From NCBI RefSeq assembly GCF_010499245.1, contig NZ_JAAGOW010000001.1, positions 310,001 through 374,000 on the forward strand: DNA of 64,000 nt, written 5' to 3'. The notes under the pieces were generated by a model that saw nothing but the letters and a program-made list of their open reading frames with translations, did no database searches and was not told the DNA's origin. Both the position numbers and the translations under genes were made by a program. Positions 8,735-16,274 of the stretch are shown in pieces (within the stretch, counting starts at the first letter, position 1; every line of letters starts with the position of its first letter). Origin of the DNA: Variovorax sp. WS11. GTDB taxonomy: Bacteria > Pseudomonadota > Gammaproteobacteria > Burkholderiales > Burkholderiaceae_C.

Positions 8735-9652
8735 TCACGCCGTGTTGCCGGCCTGCTCGGCCAGGAAGGCGCGGGCGACCTCGAAGGCCTCGGGAAAGCT
8801 CAGCACCTGCGCCTTCTCGGCCTCGCACATCTGCACCAGCAGGCGATGCTGCGTCTGGTACTTGACGTTGCCCACCGCCAGCGCGCCGATGCCGACGGCC
8901 TGCGTGCCGGCCAATGGCTTGGCGTTGTCCATCACCCCGACGCCGGCAATGCCTTCCGGCGGCACCGCATTCACGTCGGCCGCGACCTTGAGGCGGGTGG
9001 CGGCGCCGAGCGCCTCGCTCGACACCACCTGGACGCCTGCCGCGGCGCAGGCGAGCAGCACATCCGCCTCGGCGATGGACCTTCGCACGGCAGCCGGGTC
9101 GCCGCCGGACAGGCCGTGCAAGCCGACGCCGAAGCGCTGTCCGGTTTCGTGCGCGGCCTGCTCGGCGGCATCGATGCCATTGCGGCTGGACAGAAAGACC
9201 TCGGCGCCGGCCTGTGCGGCGATCACGCCGGCCACGCGGCCCACCGGGCCGGTACCACCCAGGATCACCACGCGCTGGCCCTCCAGGCCTTGGGACTGCC
9301 GGCGCTTCAACGCCGCCTCGACGCAGGCGACCATGGCCGCGGCCGTGGTGTAGGCGCCGCTCGGGTCGGCCATCAGCGAGACGATGAAGGGCTTGACCAT
9401 CGAGGCCCTCGCGCGCTCGAGCATGTCGGCGGCCAGCTGCGCATCGCGCCCGCCGATGAAGATGCCGGTGCGGGCGACGCCCTTCGGCCCGCGCGAGAAG
9501 ATGGTGTCCTGCGTCAGTGCGGTGACGCGGTCCAGGTCCACCTCGCAACAGGGCGCGATGATCTGGTAGCCCGCATCCGCCGCCATGTTGATGTCGAAGG
9601 GGCTCATCTGGCGGCCGGGCGTGAACATGTGGAGGATGCGGGGACGTTCCAT
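8735..9652 (-). CDS. mtdB: NAD(P)-dependent methylenetetrahydromethanopterin dehydrogenase
   Basis: MtdB oxidises methylene-H4MPT to methenyl-H4MPT with NAD(P)+, the second step after Fae. The 305-residue sequence begins MERPRILHMFTPGRQMSPFD. A central Rossmann motif, VVILGGTGPVGRVAGVIAAQ, marks the nucleotide site, preceded by the substrate domain blocks GPKGVARTGIFIGGRD and LMADPSGAYTTAAAMVA. MtdA, the related enzyme that also uses H4folate, is less likely because the other cluster members are H4MPT-specific. It lies 54 bases after mptG and 15 bases before the ATP-grasp gene. Confidence 0.94.
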   Translation of the reverse strand: MERPRILHMFTPGRQMSPFDINMAADAGYQIIAPCCEVDLDRVTALTQDTIFSRGPKGVARTGIFIGGRDAQLAADMLERARASMVKPFIVSLMADPSGAYTTAAAMVACVEAALKRRQSQGLEGQRVVILGGTGPVGRVAGVIAAQAGAEVFLSSRNGIDAAEQAAHETGQRFGVGLHGLSGGDPAAVRRSIAEADVLLACAAAGVQVVSSEALGAATRLKVAADVNAVPPEGIAGVGVMDNAKPLAGTQAVGIGALAVGNVKYQTQHRLLVQMCEAEKAQVLSFPEAFEVARAFLAEQAGNTA

Positions 9653-9706
9653 GGATGCCTTCGGGTGGAGAGGGTTGTCGTGGGGTGGACTGCGCGGGCG
9701 GCGCGT

Positions 9707-10759
9707 TCAGTCGCCGAGCGGCTCCGAAGTGCCTTCGCGCACCGTGGCCGGGTGGTTGCGGCCGGAGACGATGCGCAGCTTCAGCCGGGGGTCGACCTGG
9801 CCCGCGGCCCGCGCGGCTTCGACCACGATCTCGGCGCGCGCCTGCGAAGGCAGGATCGCGAAACCGGTCGGCCCCCACGAGCTCTGGCCGATCGCCGCGC
9901 CGTGCTCGCGGCTCGCGTCGGCGATCCACTGCATCAGCCGGCCGATCGGGGGACTCGTGAAGGCACCGCCCTGCGCCGGCCCGAAGTGCTCGCCGAGCAG
10001 CTGCTGCATTCGATGGACGCCTGCTGCGAACGGCGCGAACTCCGCGCGCGCCGCACCCGGCAGGATGCGCATCAGGACCTGGTGGCAGATGTCGGCGGCG
10101 CTGGCCTGCGGCAAGGGCGGCAAGGTGGCCATCGCCTCCTTCTCGGCGCTGCCCGACAGGCCCCGATGCGAAGGGTCCTGGACCACGACGATGCGCCATG
10201 CCTCGGGGAAGGCCACGCGCGACAATAGCGGCGCGGGCAGGCCGTCGGTGCCGGGGCCGCCGTCGACGAGCAGGCCTCCGGCGTCGAAGCCCGCGATGCC
10301 GACGCCCGAGCGCAGGCCACGGCCGAGCCACTGCGCCAGCGTGGCGGTCGTGAGGTCGAGCCCATGCCACTGGGCGAAGGCGCGACCGATGGCGCAAGCG
10401 AGCTGGGTGCCTGAACCGAAGCCCGCGTGAGGCGGCAGCACTTGCAGCAGCCGCAGGGACAAGGGTGCATGGCGGCCGGTGCGCTCGCGCAGCTGCTGCA
10501 GCAAGGTGACTGCGCGGCCGCGTTCCTCGTGGGCGGCCAGCGTCTCGGCGGTCACGCAGTCCGAGGTTGCCGCTGCCAGCTCGACCTCGGTCGTGAAGCC
10601 GTCGATCACCAGCCCCACGCTGCCGAACGTGCGACCCAGCGAGCCGGCCGGATCGAGAAAGCCCAGGTGCAGGCGCCCGGGCGCGCTCACGCGCACGGTG
10701 CGCACGGTTTGCAGGTGCAGGTTGCGCATGGGAGCAAGGGCAGCGTCGGGTACGGTCAT
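9707..10759 (-). CDS. mptG: beta-ribofuranosylaminobenzene 5'-phosphate synthase
   Basis: This enzyme couples 4-hydroxybenzoate or 4-aminobenzoate to phosphoribosyl pyrophosphate, the first committed step of methanopterin synthesis. The 350-residue product is a GHMP-kinase-fold protein: VRVSAPGRLHLGFLDPAGS at the N-terminus, LPPHAGFGSGTQLACAIGRA as the phosphate-binding loop, and AAIGQSSWGPTGFAILPS near the C-terminus. The ATG at 10759 was chosen because the frame upstream is low in complexity and a sigma-54-like promoter lies at 10793-10808. It is the first gene of the operon mptG-mtdB-ATP-grasp-mch-RimK-citG-like-fae. Confidence 0.93.
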   Translation of the reverse strand: MTVPDAALAPMRNLHLQTVRTVRVSAPGRLHLGFLDPAGSLGRTFGSVGLVIDGFTTEVELAAATSDCVTAETLAAHEERGRAVTLLQQLRERTGRHAPLSLRLLQVLPPHAGFGSGTQLACAIGRAFAQWHGLDLTTATLAQWLGRGLRSGVGIAGFDAGGLLVDGGPGTDGLPAPLLSRVAFPEAWRIVVVQDPSHRGLSGSAEKEAMATLPPLPQASAADICHQVLMRILPGAARAEFAPFAAGVHRMQQLLGEHFGPAQGGAFTSPPIGRLMQWIADASREHGAAIGQSSWGPTGFAILPSQARAEIVVEAARAAGQVDPRLKLRIVSGRNHPATVREGTSEPLGD

Positions 10760-10792
10760 GGCGGCGTTGTGAAGGCTGGACCTGCTCGTCAA

Positions 10793-10808
10793 AGCAAGGG
10801 CCGTTCCG
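10793..10808 (-). promoter_or_regulatory. candidate sigma-54 promoter of the mptG operon
   Basis: On the minus strand CGGAACGGCCCTTGCT matches 10 of 12 defined positions of TGGCACG-N4-TTGCW, with GG and GC 10 bases apart. The predicted start near 10782 leaves a leader of about 23 bases before the mptG ATG. A short palindrome, ATGTG-T-CACAT, lies at 10880-10890, roughly 100 bases upstream of that start, and could be an activator site. The rest of the 165-base gap between the ligase-like gene and mptG holds nothing else I recognise. Confidence 0.5.
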
Positions 10809-10924
10809 CCGGCGCGCCCAGAGGGCCACACCGCACTTGGACTCGTGGCGCGGGCCGCCGATGTCCCAGGACCGGAACAATGTGTCACATCCAGGCGCCT
10901 ACGGCAGCCGGTCGATGCGTCGGC

Positions 10925-11590
10925 TCAGGGAAGCTCGACAAGCCGCGCAAGCGATGAAGGCCGCCCCATCGAACGATCAGCGCGGCCTTCCTCCTTGGAC
11001 GGCTTGCGCTTGAGCTTGACCCATTCGCTGGTCCGCACACCGGGCAGGTAAATGCTCGAGCGGCGCTTTGCGATGAACTCCTGGCCCGGACGACCGGCCG
11101 CCTGCTTGAACAGCTGCCCGCGCCCTTGTTCCGAGTACGGCACCACGAGGATGCCCCACGGAGGCTCTCGGAACAAGCGCGCGAGTGCGTCCTTGCGCAG
11201 CATCAGCGGCTCGGCCGTGACGTCCACGCCGTGATCGACGAGAAGGTCGAACACGCAATAGTCGACCGACTTGGCCCCCGGGTACCAGCAGCGATGGCGA
11301 GCCCGCTCCTGAAGCGCCTCGAAATCGCTGCCACCTTCGTCGTCCAGCACGCACACCTCCCCGTCGGTGATGCACAGACTGCTGGCCACACCGGCCAAGC
11401 TGTCGCTGATCTCGGGAAACCACCGGGTCGCGTTGGCTCCGTTGCGCGTCCTCAGTTGAACAGCGCCACGACCGAATGCGGCCGTCACGCGATAGCCGTG
11501 GTATTTCAGCTCATAGACCCACCCGGGCTCATGGAGGCCCAGCGCGCGCTCCGACAGCAGCATGGGCTTGAAATCCTCGAGACGGACCAT
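10925..11590 (-). CDS. ATP-dependent DNA ligase-like protein (LigD ligase domain only) with altered nucleotidyl motif
   Basis: 221 residues resembling the adenylation domain of LigD-type ligases: MLLSERALGLHEPGWVYELK, then YHGYRVTA, ITDGEVCVLDDEGGSDFEAL, VFDLLVDHGVDVTAEPLMLR and a final EFIAKRRSSIYLPGVRTSEW with VKLKRK. The active-site lysine is present, but motif I reads KYHG instead of KxDG (codons AAA TAC CAC GGC), and there is no C-terminal OB-fold, polymerase or phosphoesterase domain. It may be a weak or inactive ligase paralogue. It stands alone, upstream of the mptG operon on the same strand, beside small stress-type genes. Confidence 0.75.
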   Translation of the reverse strand: MVRLEDFKPMLLSERALGLHEPGWVYELKYHGYRVTAAFGRGAVQLRTRNGANATRWFPEISDSLAGVASSLCITDGEVCVLDDEGGSDFEALQERARHRCWYPGAKSVDYCVFDLLVDHGVDVTAEPLMLRKDALARLFREPPWGILVVPYSEQGRGQLFKQAAGRPGQEFIAKRRSSIYLPGVRTSEWVKLKRKPSKEEGRADRSMGRPSSLARLVELP

Positions 11591-11612
11591 GGCATGCGCA
11601 CGACCGCCTCGC

Positions 11613-11819
11613 CTACTGGGGCGGCGCGGCCGGCTTCTGCGGCGCCTGCTGGGTGGTGGGCTCCTGCGGGGCCGGAGAGCGCTCCCTCGATTGCGAGAGC
11701 AGGCAGGAAGCCAGGAGGGCGAGAACCACCAGGACGGCCACCGCGATGGCGCCCCACCGGAAGACGCGCTTGTCGTCGCGGTCGTCGCTCCTGGCCTGTG
11801 CTTGTCGATGAGTAGCCAT
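11613..11819 (-). CDS. small single-span membrane protein, unknown function
   Basis: 68 residues: a charged N-terminus with RSDDRDDKR, one hydrophobic helix (about 24-44, WGAIAVAVLVVLALLASCLL) and a Pro/Gln/Ala-rich tail. The predicted topology is cytoplasmic N-terminus and periplasmic tail; the Cys after the helix is not in a clean lipobox. No family is recognised. It sits 22 bases upstream of the ligase-like gene on the same strand. The 281-base gap to the PRC-barrel gene would hold its promoter. Confidence 0.55.
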   Translation of the reverse strand: MATHRQAQARSDDRDDKRVFRWGAIAVAVLVVLALLASCLLSQSRERSPAPQEPTTQQAPQKPAAPPQ

Positions 11820-12100
11820 GGTCGATCCTTCCATCCAATCGGATCAACGCTACCCACCGCGCCCGCCGCCGCCTCGTCGGACAGGGGCGCAGAGCCCTGT
11901 ACCGAAAAGCCAGAAGAACTTGCGTGACGATCGCCTTCCGCTTTGCCTGCCAGTACAGGGGCCCCGCGAGCGAGTGCCTACAGCACGACGGCCAGCCGCC
12001 CGATCAGTCGAAGACCTCGCGCGCGAGATACCTCGATCGCTGGGCTTTCGAAGATGAGGCCGGCATCCCCAGCCGTGTCGGCGATCTATGGAGAAATGGA

Positions 12101-12451
12101 ATGACCACGACAACTTCCACACACGACGTCATCTCGTCCGATCGCGTCGAAGGAACCACGGTCTACAACACGGCAGGCGAAAAGCTCGGCTCGATCGACG
12201 ACCTCATGATCGACAAGATCTCGGGCCAGGTCCGCTATGCCGTCATGGAGTTCGGCGGCTTCCTGGGAATGGGTACCGACCGCTACCCGATCCCCTGGAA
12301 CATGCTGAAGTACGACACCTCGCAGGATGGTTATGTGGTGCCGCTGGACAAGGCGAAGCTGGAAGGCGCGCCGAGCTACGCGGGGGATCGCGTGCCCGAC
12401 TACGACGACACCTACAGGGCCACCGTGGACAAGTACTACGGGCTCTATTGA
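12101..12451 (+). CDS. PRC-barrel domain protein
   Basis: 116 residues with a PRC-barrel fold across about residues 10-85 (VEGTTVYNTAGEKLGSIDDL, then GQVRYAVMEFGGFLGMGTDR and YPIPWNMLKYD). Proteins of this type occur widely in soil proteobacteria as small stress-associated or RNA-processing-like barrels; the biochemical role is unknown. A GGAG sits 7 bases before the ATG. The frame is open upstream, but that part has no family match. The preceding 281 bases hold no gene, only a perfect 8-bp inverted repeat (CCCTGTAC at 11895, GTACAGGG at 11953) of unknown meaning. Confidence 0.85.
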   Translation: MTTTTSTHDVISSDRVEGTTVYNTAGEKLGSIDDLMIDKISGQVRYAVMEFGGFLGMGTDRYPIPWNMLKYDTSQDGYVVPLDKAKLEGAPSYAGDRVPDYDDTYRATVDKYYGLY

Positions 12452-12461
12452 GGCCAGGCGG

Positions 12462-12773
12462 CTACTGCGCGCGCACGCCCCGCTCCCCGATCTCCCCGTA
12501 CGCCGCTGCGCCGCTGGACGTGATCGCCCGCGCGCCCGCCCGGACCATGGCGCGGTCGGCCATGCCCGCCGGCGCGGCGACCCCCGTACCGCCGTTGCTG
12601 ATCTGCACGGGCCGCAGCGCCTGCGCCTGAATGGCTGCACGCGATTGAGTCGACTGGAAGGGCTGCGGCGGCAGCGGGTTCTGCTCGCCCTGAAAGGCCT
12701 GCGCACCGAAGGCGGCCATGCTCGCGAAGCCCGCAAGGGCGAGGGAAAGGAAGCGACGGGAAGGACTTTGCAT
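12462..12773 (-). CDS. small secreted protein, unknown function
   Basis: 103 residues with a clear signal peptide (MQSPSRRFLSLALAGFASMA, cut probably after AFGAQA). The mature part is short, rich in Gln, Ala and Gly, and ends in GEIGERGVRAQ. It has no cysteines, so it is not a lipoprotein. It is convergent with the PRC-barrel gene, with only 10 bases between the stop codons. I recognise no named family; short periplasmic proteins of this form are common in Comamonadaceae. Confidence 0.6.
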   Translation of the reverse strand: MQSPSRRFLSLALAGFASMAAFGAQAFQGEQNPLPPQPFQSTQSRAAIQAQALRPVQISNGGTGVAAPAGMADRAMVRAGARAITSSGAAAYGEIGERGVRAQ

Positions 12774-13015
12774 GACGATGCTCCTGGGGTTGAAAGTGGC
12801 CGCGACCGCGCCGCGACTGTCTTCCCATACGCAGCATCACGCACAACGGATTCGCTCCCGCGCGCGGCGCGGCCGGTCCAATGCCGACGCCGCGAGCATC
12901 TTCCGGCCGTCCCCCTTGTCAGCCGCCTTCCCGCAGTGCCTTGCGCCCGCGTCTGTCGCCAGCACTTTTGCCCCGCGCCAACACTCCAAGTACAGAAACG
13001 CGCAGGAGACACAGC

Positions 13016-13192
13016 ATGCCCGACGACTTGAGCAACCGCGGCCCGCAGGATCGGTCGCGCATCAACGTCAGCGAGACGCACGAGCTTCGCTACTGGACGA
13101 AGGAGCTGGGCGTCAGCGAGGCGCAATTGAGGGCGGCCGTGGCCGCCGCAGGCACTTCGGTCGAGGCGGTCCGCCAATACCTCGGGAAGTAG
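13016..13192 (+). CDS. DUF3606 domain protein
   Basis: 58 residues: MPDDLSNRGPQDRSRINVSE, then THELRYWTKELGVSEAQLRA and AVAAAGTSVEAVRQYLGK. This is the complete DUF3606 fold, a short two-to-three-helix protein of unknown function common in soil bacteria. AGGAG lies 7 bases before the ATG. The 242 bases upstream, back to the secreted-protein gene, hold no gene that I can support. Confidence 0.85.
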   Translation: MPDDLSNRGPQDRSRINVSETHELRYWTKELGVSEAQLRAAVAAAGTSVEAVRQYLGK

Positions 13193-13224
13193 CAACAAGC
13201 AAGGATTGGCGGCAGGAGCCGATC

Positions 13225-13461
13225 ATGTCCAGGAACGTCGTGTTCGTGTACCGGGGCTATCACTTCCTCTGCGGTGCCGAGAAGGAGCGCCCGGGCCAGT
13301 TTCGGCCGGTCGTGGTCCGGCAGCTCGGATTTCCCAGCGAGAAGCAGGTGCCGCTCATGAACGATGCCGACCTCTGCCGAACCGAGGCTGAGGCGCTTCG
13401 GCATGCGGAGCAGCAGGCCATCCATTGGGCGGACAGCCGGACCGAGTTGCACGAAGTCTGA
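13225..13461 (+). CDS. hypothetical protein
   Basis: 78 residues starting MSRNVVFVYRGYHFLCGAEK, with AGGAG 7 bases before the ATG and codon use like its neighbours. The composition is soluble and mixed, with many charged residues in the C-terminal helix (EAEALRHAEQQAIHWADSRT). No known domain is recognised. It follows the DUF3606 gene by 32 bases and may be co-transcribed with it. Confidence 0.65.
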   Translation: MSRNVVFVYRGYHFLCGAEKERPGQFRPVVVRQLGFPSEKQVPLMNDADLCRTEAEALRHAEQQAIHWADSRTELHEV

Positions 13462-13582
13462 ACGAGCCCTGCAGCGAGGCTTTCGCTGCACCGCAGCACG
13501 GGGGCGGGCCGGTGCGACCATCGGCTGCGCCGCCCCGTCGCTTGCGCAGAATGAATCGCCCTTCATGAAAGGAGATCCCTCC

Positions 13583-13861
13583 ATGCCGATGGAACTTCTT
13601 CGTCAAATCGCGCAGCAGCCGCTGCCCTGCACGGTCTACGCACCGGCCGAAATCGACAAGCTGCGCGTGCTGCGCGCCGCGGAACTGGTGAGCGCCTTCA
13701 TCCCGCCCGCCGAGTTGCTCCCCAGCGGCTGCGAAAGCCACAAGCCGGCCCAGGTGCTGGCCATCACCCCCAAGGGGCAACAGGCCCTGGAAGGCCAGTT
13801 GCAGGACGCCCTCGGCCCCCTGAGCGCACCCCGGCCGCCCATCCCTGCTTGCTCAAACTAG
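13583..13861 (+). CDS. hypothetical protein
   Basis: 92 residues starting MPMELLRQIAQQPLPCTVYA, with a perfect AAGGAGAT 6 bases before the ATG, which decides the start. The protein has a helical middle (EIDKLRVLRAAELVSAFIPP), a segment QVLAITPKGQQALEGQLQDA that resembles the winged part of small DNA-binding domains, and a Pro-rich end. No family is assigned. Confidence 0.6.
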   Translation: MPMELLRQIAQQPLPCTVYAPAEIDKLRVLRAAELVSAFIPPAELLPSGCESHKPAQVLAITPKGQQALEGQLQDALGPLSAPRPPIPACSN

Positions 13862-13868
13862 GGAAGTC

Positions 13869-13920
13869 ACTGATCAATCAGTGCATCGAAGTATAGAAAT
13901 TGGCATTTCACGTACCAATT
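13869..13920 (+). promoter_or_regulatory. candidate control region of the polyol operon
   Basis: Two palindromes precede the binding-protein gene: ACTGAT-CA-ATCAGT (13869-13882) and AATTGG-N11-CCAATT (13898-13920). TATAGA at 13892-13897 could be a -10 element, but I see no good -35, as expected for an activator-dependent promoter. The AraC-type regulator encoded in the operon is the obvious candidate ligand. Confidence 0.35.
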
Positions 13921-13988
13921 CCGCAAGCCAAGGTCTCCAAAATCGGTTGAAGCGACTGCCTCGTCGCCAACCACAAGGAGACATCGAG

Positions 13989-15299
13989 ATGAAGCGTTTT
14001 CTGAAGGCGGGACTGGTGCTCGCGCTCACCGCCGCAGGCCTGGCCGCCCATGCCGCGACCGACCTGGTCATTGCCACGGTGAACAACGGGCACATGATCG
14101 AGATGCAGAAGCTCACGCCCTTCTTCGAGAAGGCGTACCCCGACATCAAGCTCAAGTGGGTCACGCTCGAGGAAGGCACGCTGCGCCAGCGCGTCACCAC
14201 CGACATCGCCACCAAGGGCGGCCAGTTCGACGTGATGACCATCGGCATGTACGAGACGCCGATCTGGGCCAAGAAGGGCTGGCTCAACCCCATCGCCACC
14301 GACGCCGCCTACGACATCGACGACCTGCTGCCGGCGATGCGCACCGGCCTGTCGGCCGACGGCAAGCTCTACGCCGCCCCCTTCTACGGCGAGAGCTCGA
14401 TGCTGATGTACCGCAAGGACCTCGCCGACAAGGTGGGCTTCAAGATGCCGGACCAGCCGACCTGGGTGCAGGTGAAGGAGCTCGCGGGCAAGGTGCACGA
14501 CCCGAAGGGCGGGGTCTACGGCATGTGCCTGCGCGGCAAGCCGGGCTGGGGCGACAACATGGCCCTGCTCACCACCATGGTCAACACCAACGGCGGCCAG
14601 TGGTTCGACATGAGCTGGAAGCCGCAGATCGACACCAAGCCCTGGAAGGACGCGATCAGCTTCTACGTCGACCTGATGAAGGCCTACGGCCCGCCCGGCG
14701 CCTCGGCCAACAGCTTCAACGAGAACCTCGCTCTCTTCAACGAAGGCAAGTGCGCCATGTGGGTGGACGCGACCATCGCGGCCTCCTTCGTGAGCGATCC
14801 CAAGCAGTCGAAGGTGGCCGACAAGGTGGCCTTCGCGCAGGCGCCTACCGCCGTCACGCCCAAGGGTGCGAACTGGCTGTGGGCCTGGGCGCTGGCGGTC
14901 CCCGCCGGCTCGCAGAAGGTGGACGCGGCGCAGACCTTCATCAAGTGGGCGACCTCCAAGGACTACATCAAGCTGGTCGCCAAGGAACATGGCTGGGGCG
15001 CAGTGCCGACCGGCACGCGCAAGTCGACCTATGCCACGCCCGAGTTCATGAAGGCGGCACGCTTCGCGGAAGCCGAGAAGAAGGCGATCGATACCGCCAA
15101 CCCGAACGACAGCACGTTGCCCAAGTCGCCCTACGTCGGCGTGCAGTACGCCGCCATCCCCGAGTTCCAGGCCATCGGCGTCGCGGTGGGCCAGCAGATG
15201 AGCGCGGCCCTCTCGGGCAAAACCACGGTCGACCAGGCGCTCAAGACCTCGCAGACGGCGGCCGAGCGTGAGATGAAGAAAGCCGGGTACTACAAGTGA
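13989..15299 (+). CDS. smoE: polyol ABC transporter, periplasmic binding protein
   Basis: 436 residues. A signal peptide (MKRFLKAGLVLALTAAGLAA, cut after AHA) precedes a family-1 sugar-binding protein: FFEKAYPDIKLKWVTLEEGT, VMTIGMYETPIWAKKGWLNP, PFYGESSMLMYRKDLADKVG and WLWAWALAVPAGSQKVDAA. It delivers sorbitol, mannitol or arabitol to the permeases encoded next. The specificity is inferred from the adjoining mannitol-type dehydrogenase and SDR. AAGGAG lies 8 bases before the ATG. It is the first and probably most strongly expressed gene of a nine-gene operon. Confidence 0.92.
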   Translation: MKRFLKAGLVLALTAAGLAAHAATDLVIATVNNGHMIEMQKLTPFFEKAYPDIKLKWVTLEEGTLRQRVTTDIATKGGQFDVMTIGMYETPIWAKKGWLNPIATDAAYDIDDLLPAMRTGLSADGKLYAAPFYGESSMLMYRKDLADKVGFKMPDQPTWVQVKELAGKVHDPKGGVYGMCLRGKPGWGDNMALLTTMVNTNGGQWFDMSWKPQIDTKPWKDAISFYVDLMKAYGPPGASANSFNENLALFNEGKCAMWVDATIAASFVSDPKQSKVADKVAFAQAPTAVTPKGANWLWAWALAVPAGSQKVDAAQTFIKWATSKDYIKLVAKEHGWGAVPTGTRKSTYATPEFMKAARFAEAEKKAIDTANPNDSTLPKSPYVGVQYAAIPEFQAIGVAVGQQMSAALSGKTTVDQALKTSQTAAEREMKKAGYYK

Positions 15300-16264
15300 G
15301 CACCCTCACGCCCTCCCCCGCCGGGGAGGGCCGGGCCCCGGGCGCGGAAACTTCCGCCCCGCTCCCCGGCTTCTCCCAGAGCGGGAAGAAGAACAAGAAG
15401 ACCGCAACCGACCGATTCCTGCCCCGGCTGCTGATGGCGCCGGCGGTGCTCACGCTCTTCCTCTGGATGATCGTGCCGTTGGCGATGACGATCTATTTCT
15501 CCTTCGTCAACTACAACCTGATGCAGCCGGGCGACCACCCCTTCGCTCGCCTCGAGAACTTCGAGTACTTCATCACCGACCCGGACTTCTGGCCCGCGGT
15601 ATGGAACACCCTGCTTCTCATCGGCAGCGTGATCGTGTCGACGGTGGTGCTGGGCGTGCTGCTGGCGCTGCTGGTCAACGAGCCCTTCCCCGGCCGCGGC
15701 ATCGTGCGCGTGCTGCTGATCTCGCCCTTCTTCGTGATGCCCACGGTCAACGCGCTGCTGTGGAAGCACATGATGATGAACCCCATCTACGGCGTGCTCG
15801 CGGACCTCTGGCGCTTCTTCGGTGCCGAGCCGGTGGACTGGCTGACCGACGTGCCGCTGCTCTCCGTGATCATCATGGTGGCGTGGCAGTGGCTGCCCTT
15901 CGCCTGCCTGATCTTCATCACCTCGCTGCAGTCGCTGGACCGCGAGCAGATGGAGGCTGCGCGCATGGACGGCGCGAGCGCGGTGCAGCGCTTCGGCTAC
16001 CTCACCATCCCGCACCTCGCCAGGCCGATGGCGGTGGTGATCATGATCGAGATGATCTTTCTGCTCTCGGTCTTCGCCGAGATCGCGGTCACGACCAACG
16101 GCGGGCCGGGCAACGAGAGCACCAACCTCACCTACATGATCTTCAAGCAGTCGCTGATGAACTTCGACGTGGGCGTGGCGTCGGCCGGCGCGCTGTTCGC
16201 GGTGATCCTGGCCAACATCGTGGCGGCCTTCCTGATCCGCATCATCGGCAAGAACCTGGATTGA
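15296..16264 (+). CDS. smoF: polyol ABC transporter permease 1, with repeat-derived N-terminal extension
   Basis: 322 residues, MalF/UgpA class, six predicted membrane helices (first at about 47-68, LLMAPAVLTLFLWMIVPLAM) and the ATPase-contact loop EAARMDGASAVQRFGYLTIP at about 220-240. The GTG start overlaps the smoE stop. Residues 2-34 (STLTPSPAGEGRAPGAETSA and following) are encoded by palindromic repeat DNA and have no counterpart in ordinary permeases, which begin near KKTATDRFLPRLL. The transmembrane part looks intact, so the protein should work. Confidence 0.9.
   Translation: MSTLTPSPAGEGRAPGAETSAPLPGFSQSGKKNKKTATDRFLPRLLMAPAVLTLFLWMIVPLAMTIYFSFVNYNLMQPGDHPFARLENFEYFITDPDFWPAVWNTLLLIGSVIVSTVVLGVLLALLVNEPFPGRGIVRVLLISPFFVMPTVNALLWKHMMMNPIYGVLADLWRFFGAEPVDWLTDVPLLSVIIMVAWQWLPFACLIFITSLQSLDREQMEAARMDGASAVQRFGYLTIPHLARPMAVVIMIEMIFLLSVFAEIAVTTNGGPGNESTNLTYMIFKQSLMNFDVGVASAGALFAVILANIVAAFLIRIIGKNLD
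15305..15392. repeat. palindromic repeat element inside the smoF 5' end
   Basis: Three hairpins follow one another: GCCCTCCCC-CGCC-GGGGAGGGC (15310-15331, perfect 9-bp arms), GCGGAA-AC-TTCCGC (15344-15357) and an imperfect CTTCTCCC/GCGGGAAG pair (about 15370-15390). The first and last resemble the CCCTCTCCC/GGGAGAGGG intergenic repeats of many proteobacteria. The element is translated. Confidence 0.65.
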
Positions 16265-16274
16265 GGGGAAGCAC

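Noticed and set aside
8721..10880. Upstream extension of the ATP-grasp gene frame (7572-8720) to more than 1,000 codons
   Set aside because: This part overlaps mtdB and mptG on the same strand in another frame and has no family similarity.
11881..11960. Inverted repeats (CCCTGTAC/GTACAGGG and ACAGGG/CCCTGT) upstream of the PRC-barrel gene as an operator
   Set aside because: The arms are short and widely spaced and there is no promoter match or regulator nearby; chance is likely in GC-rich DNA.
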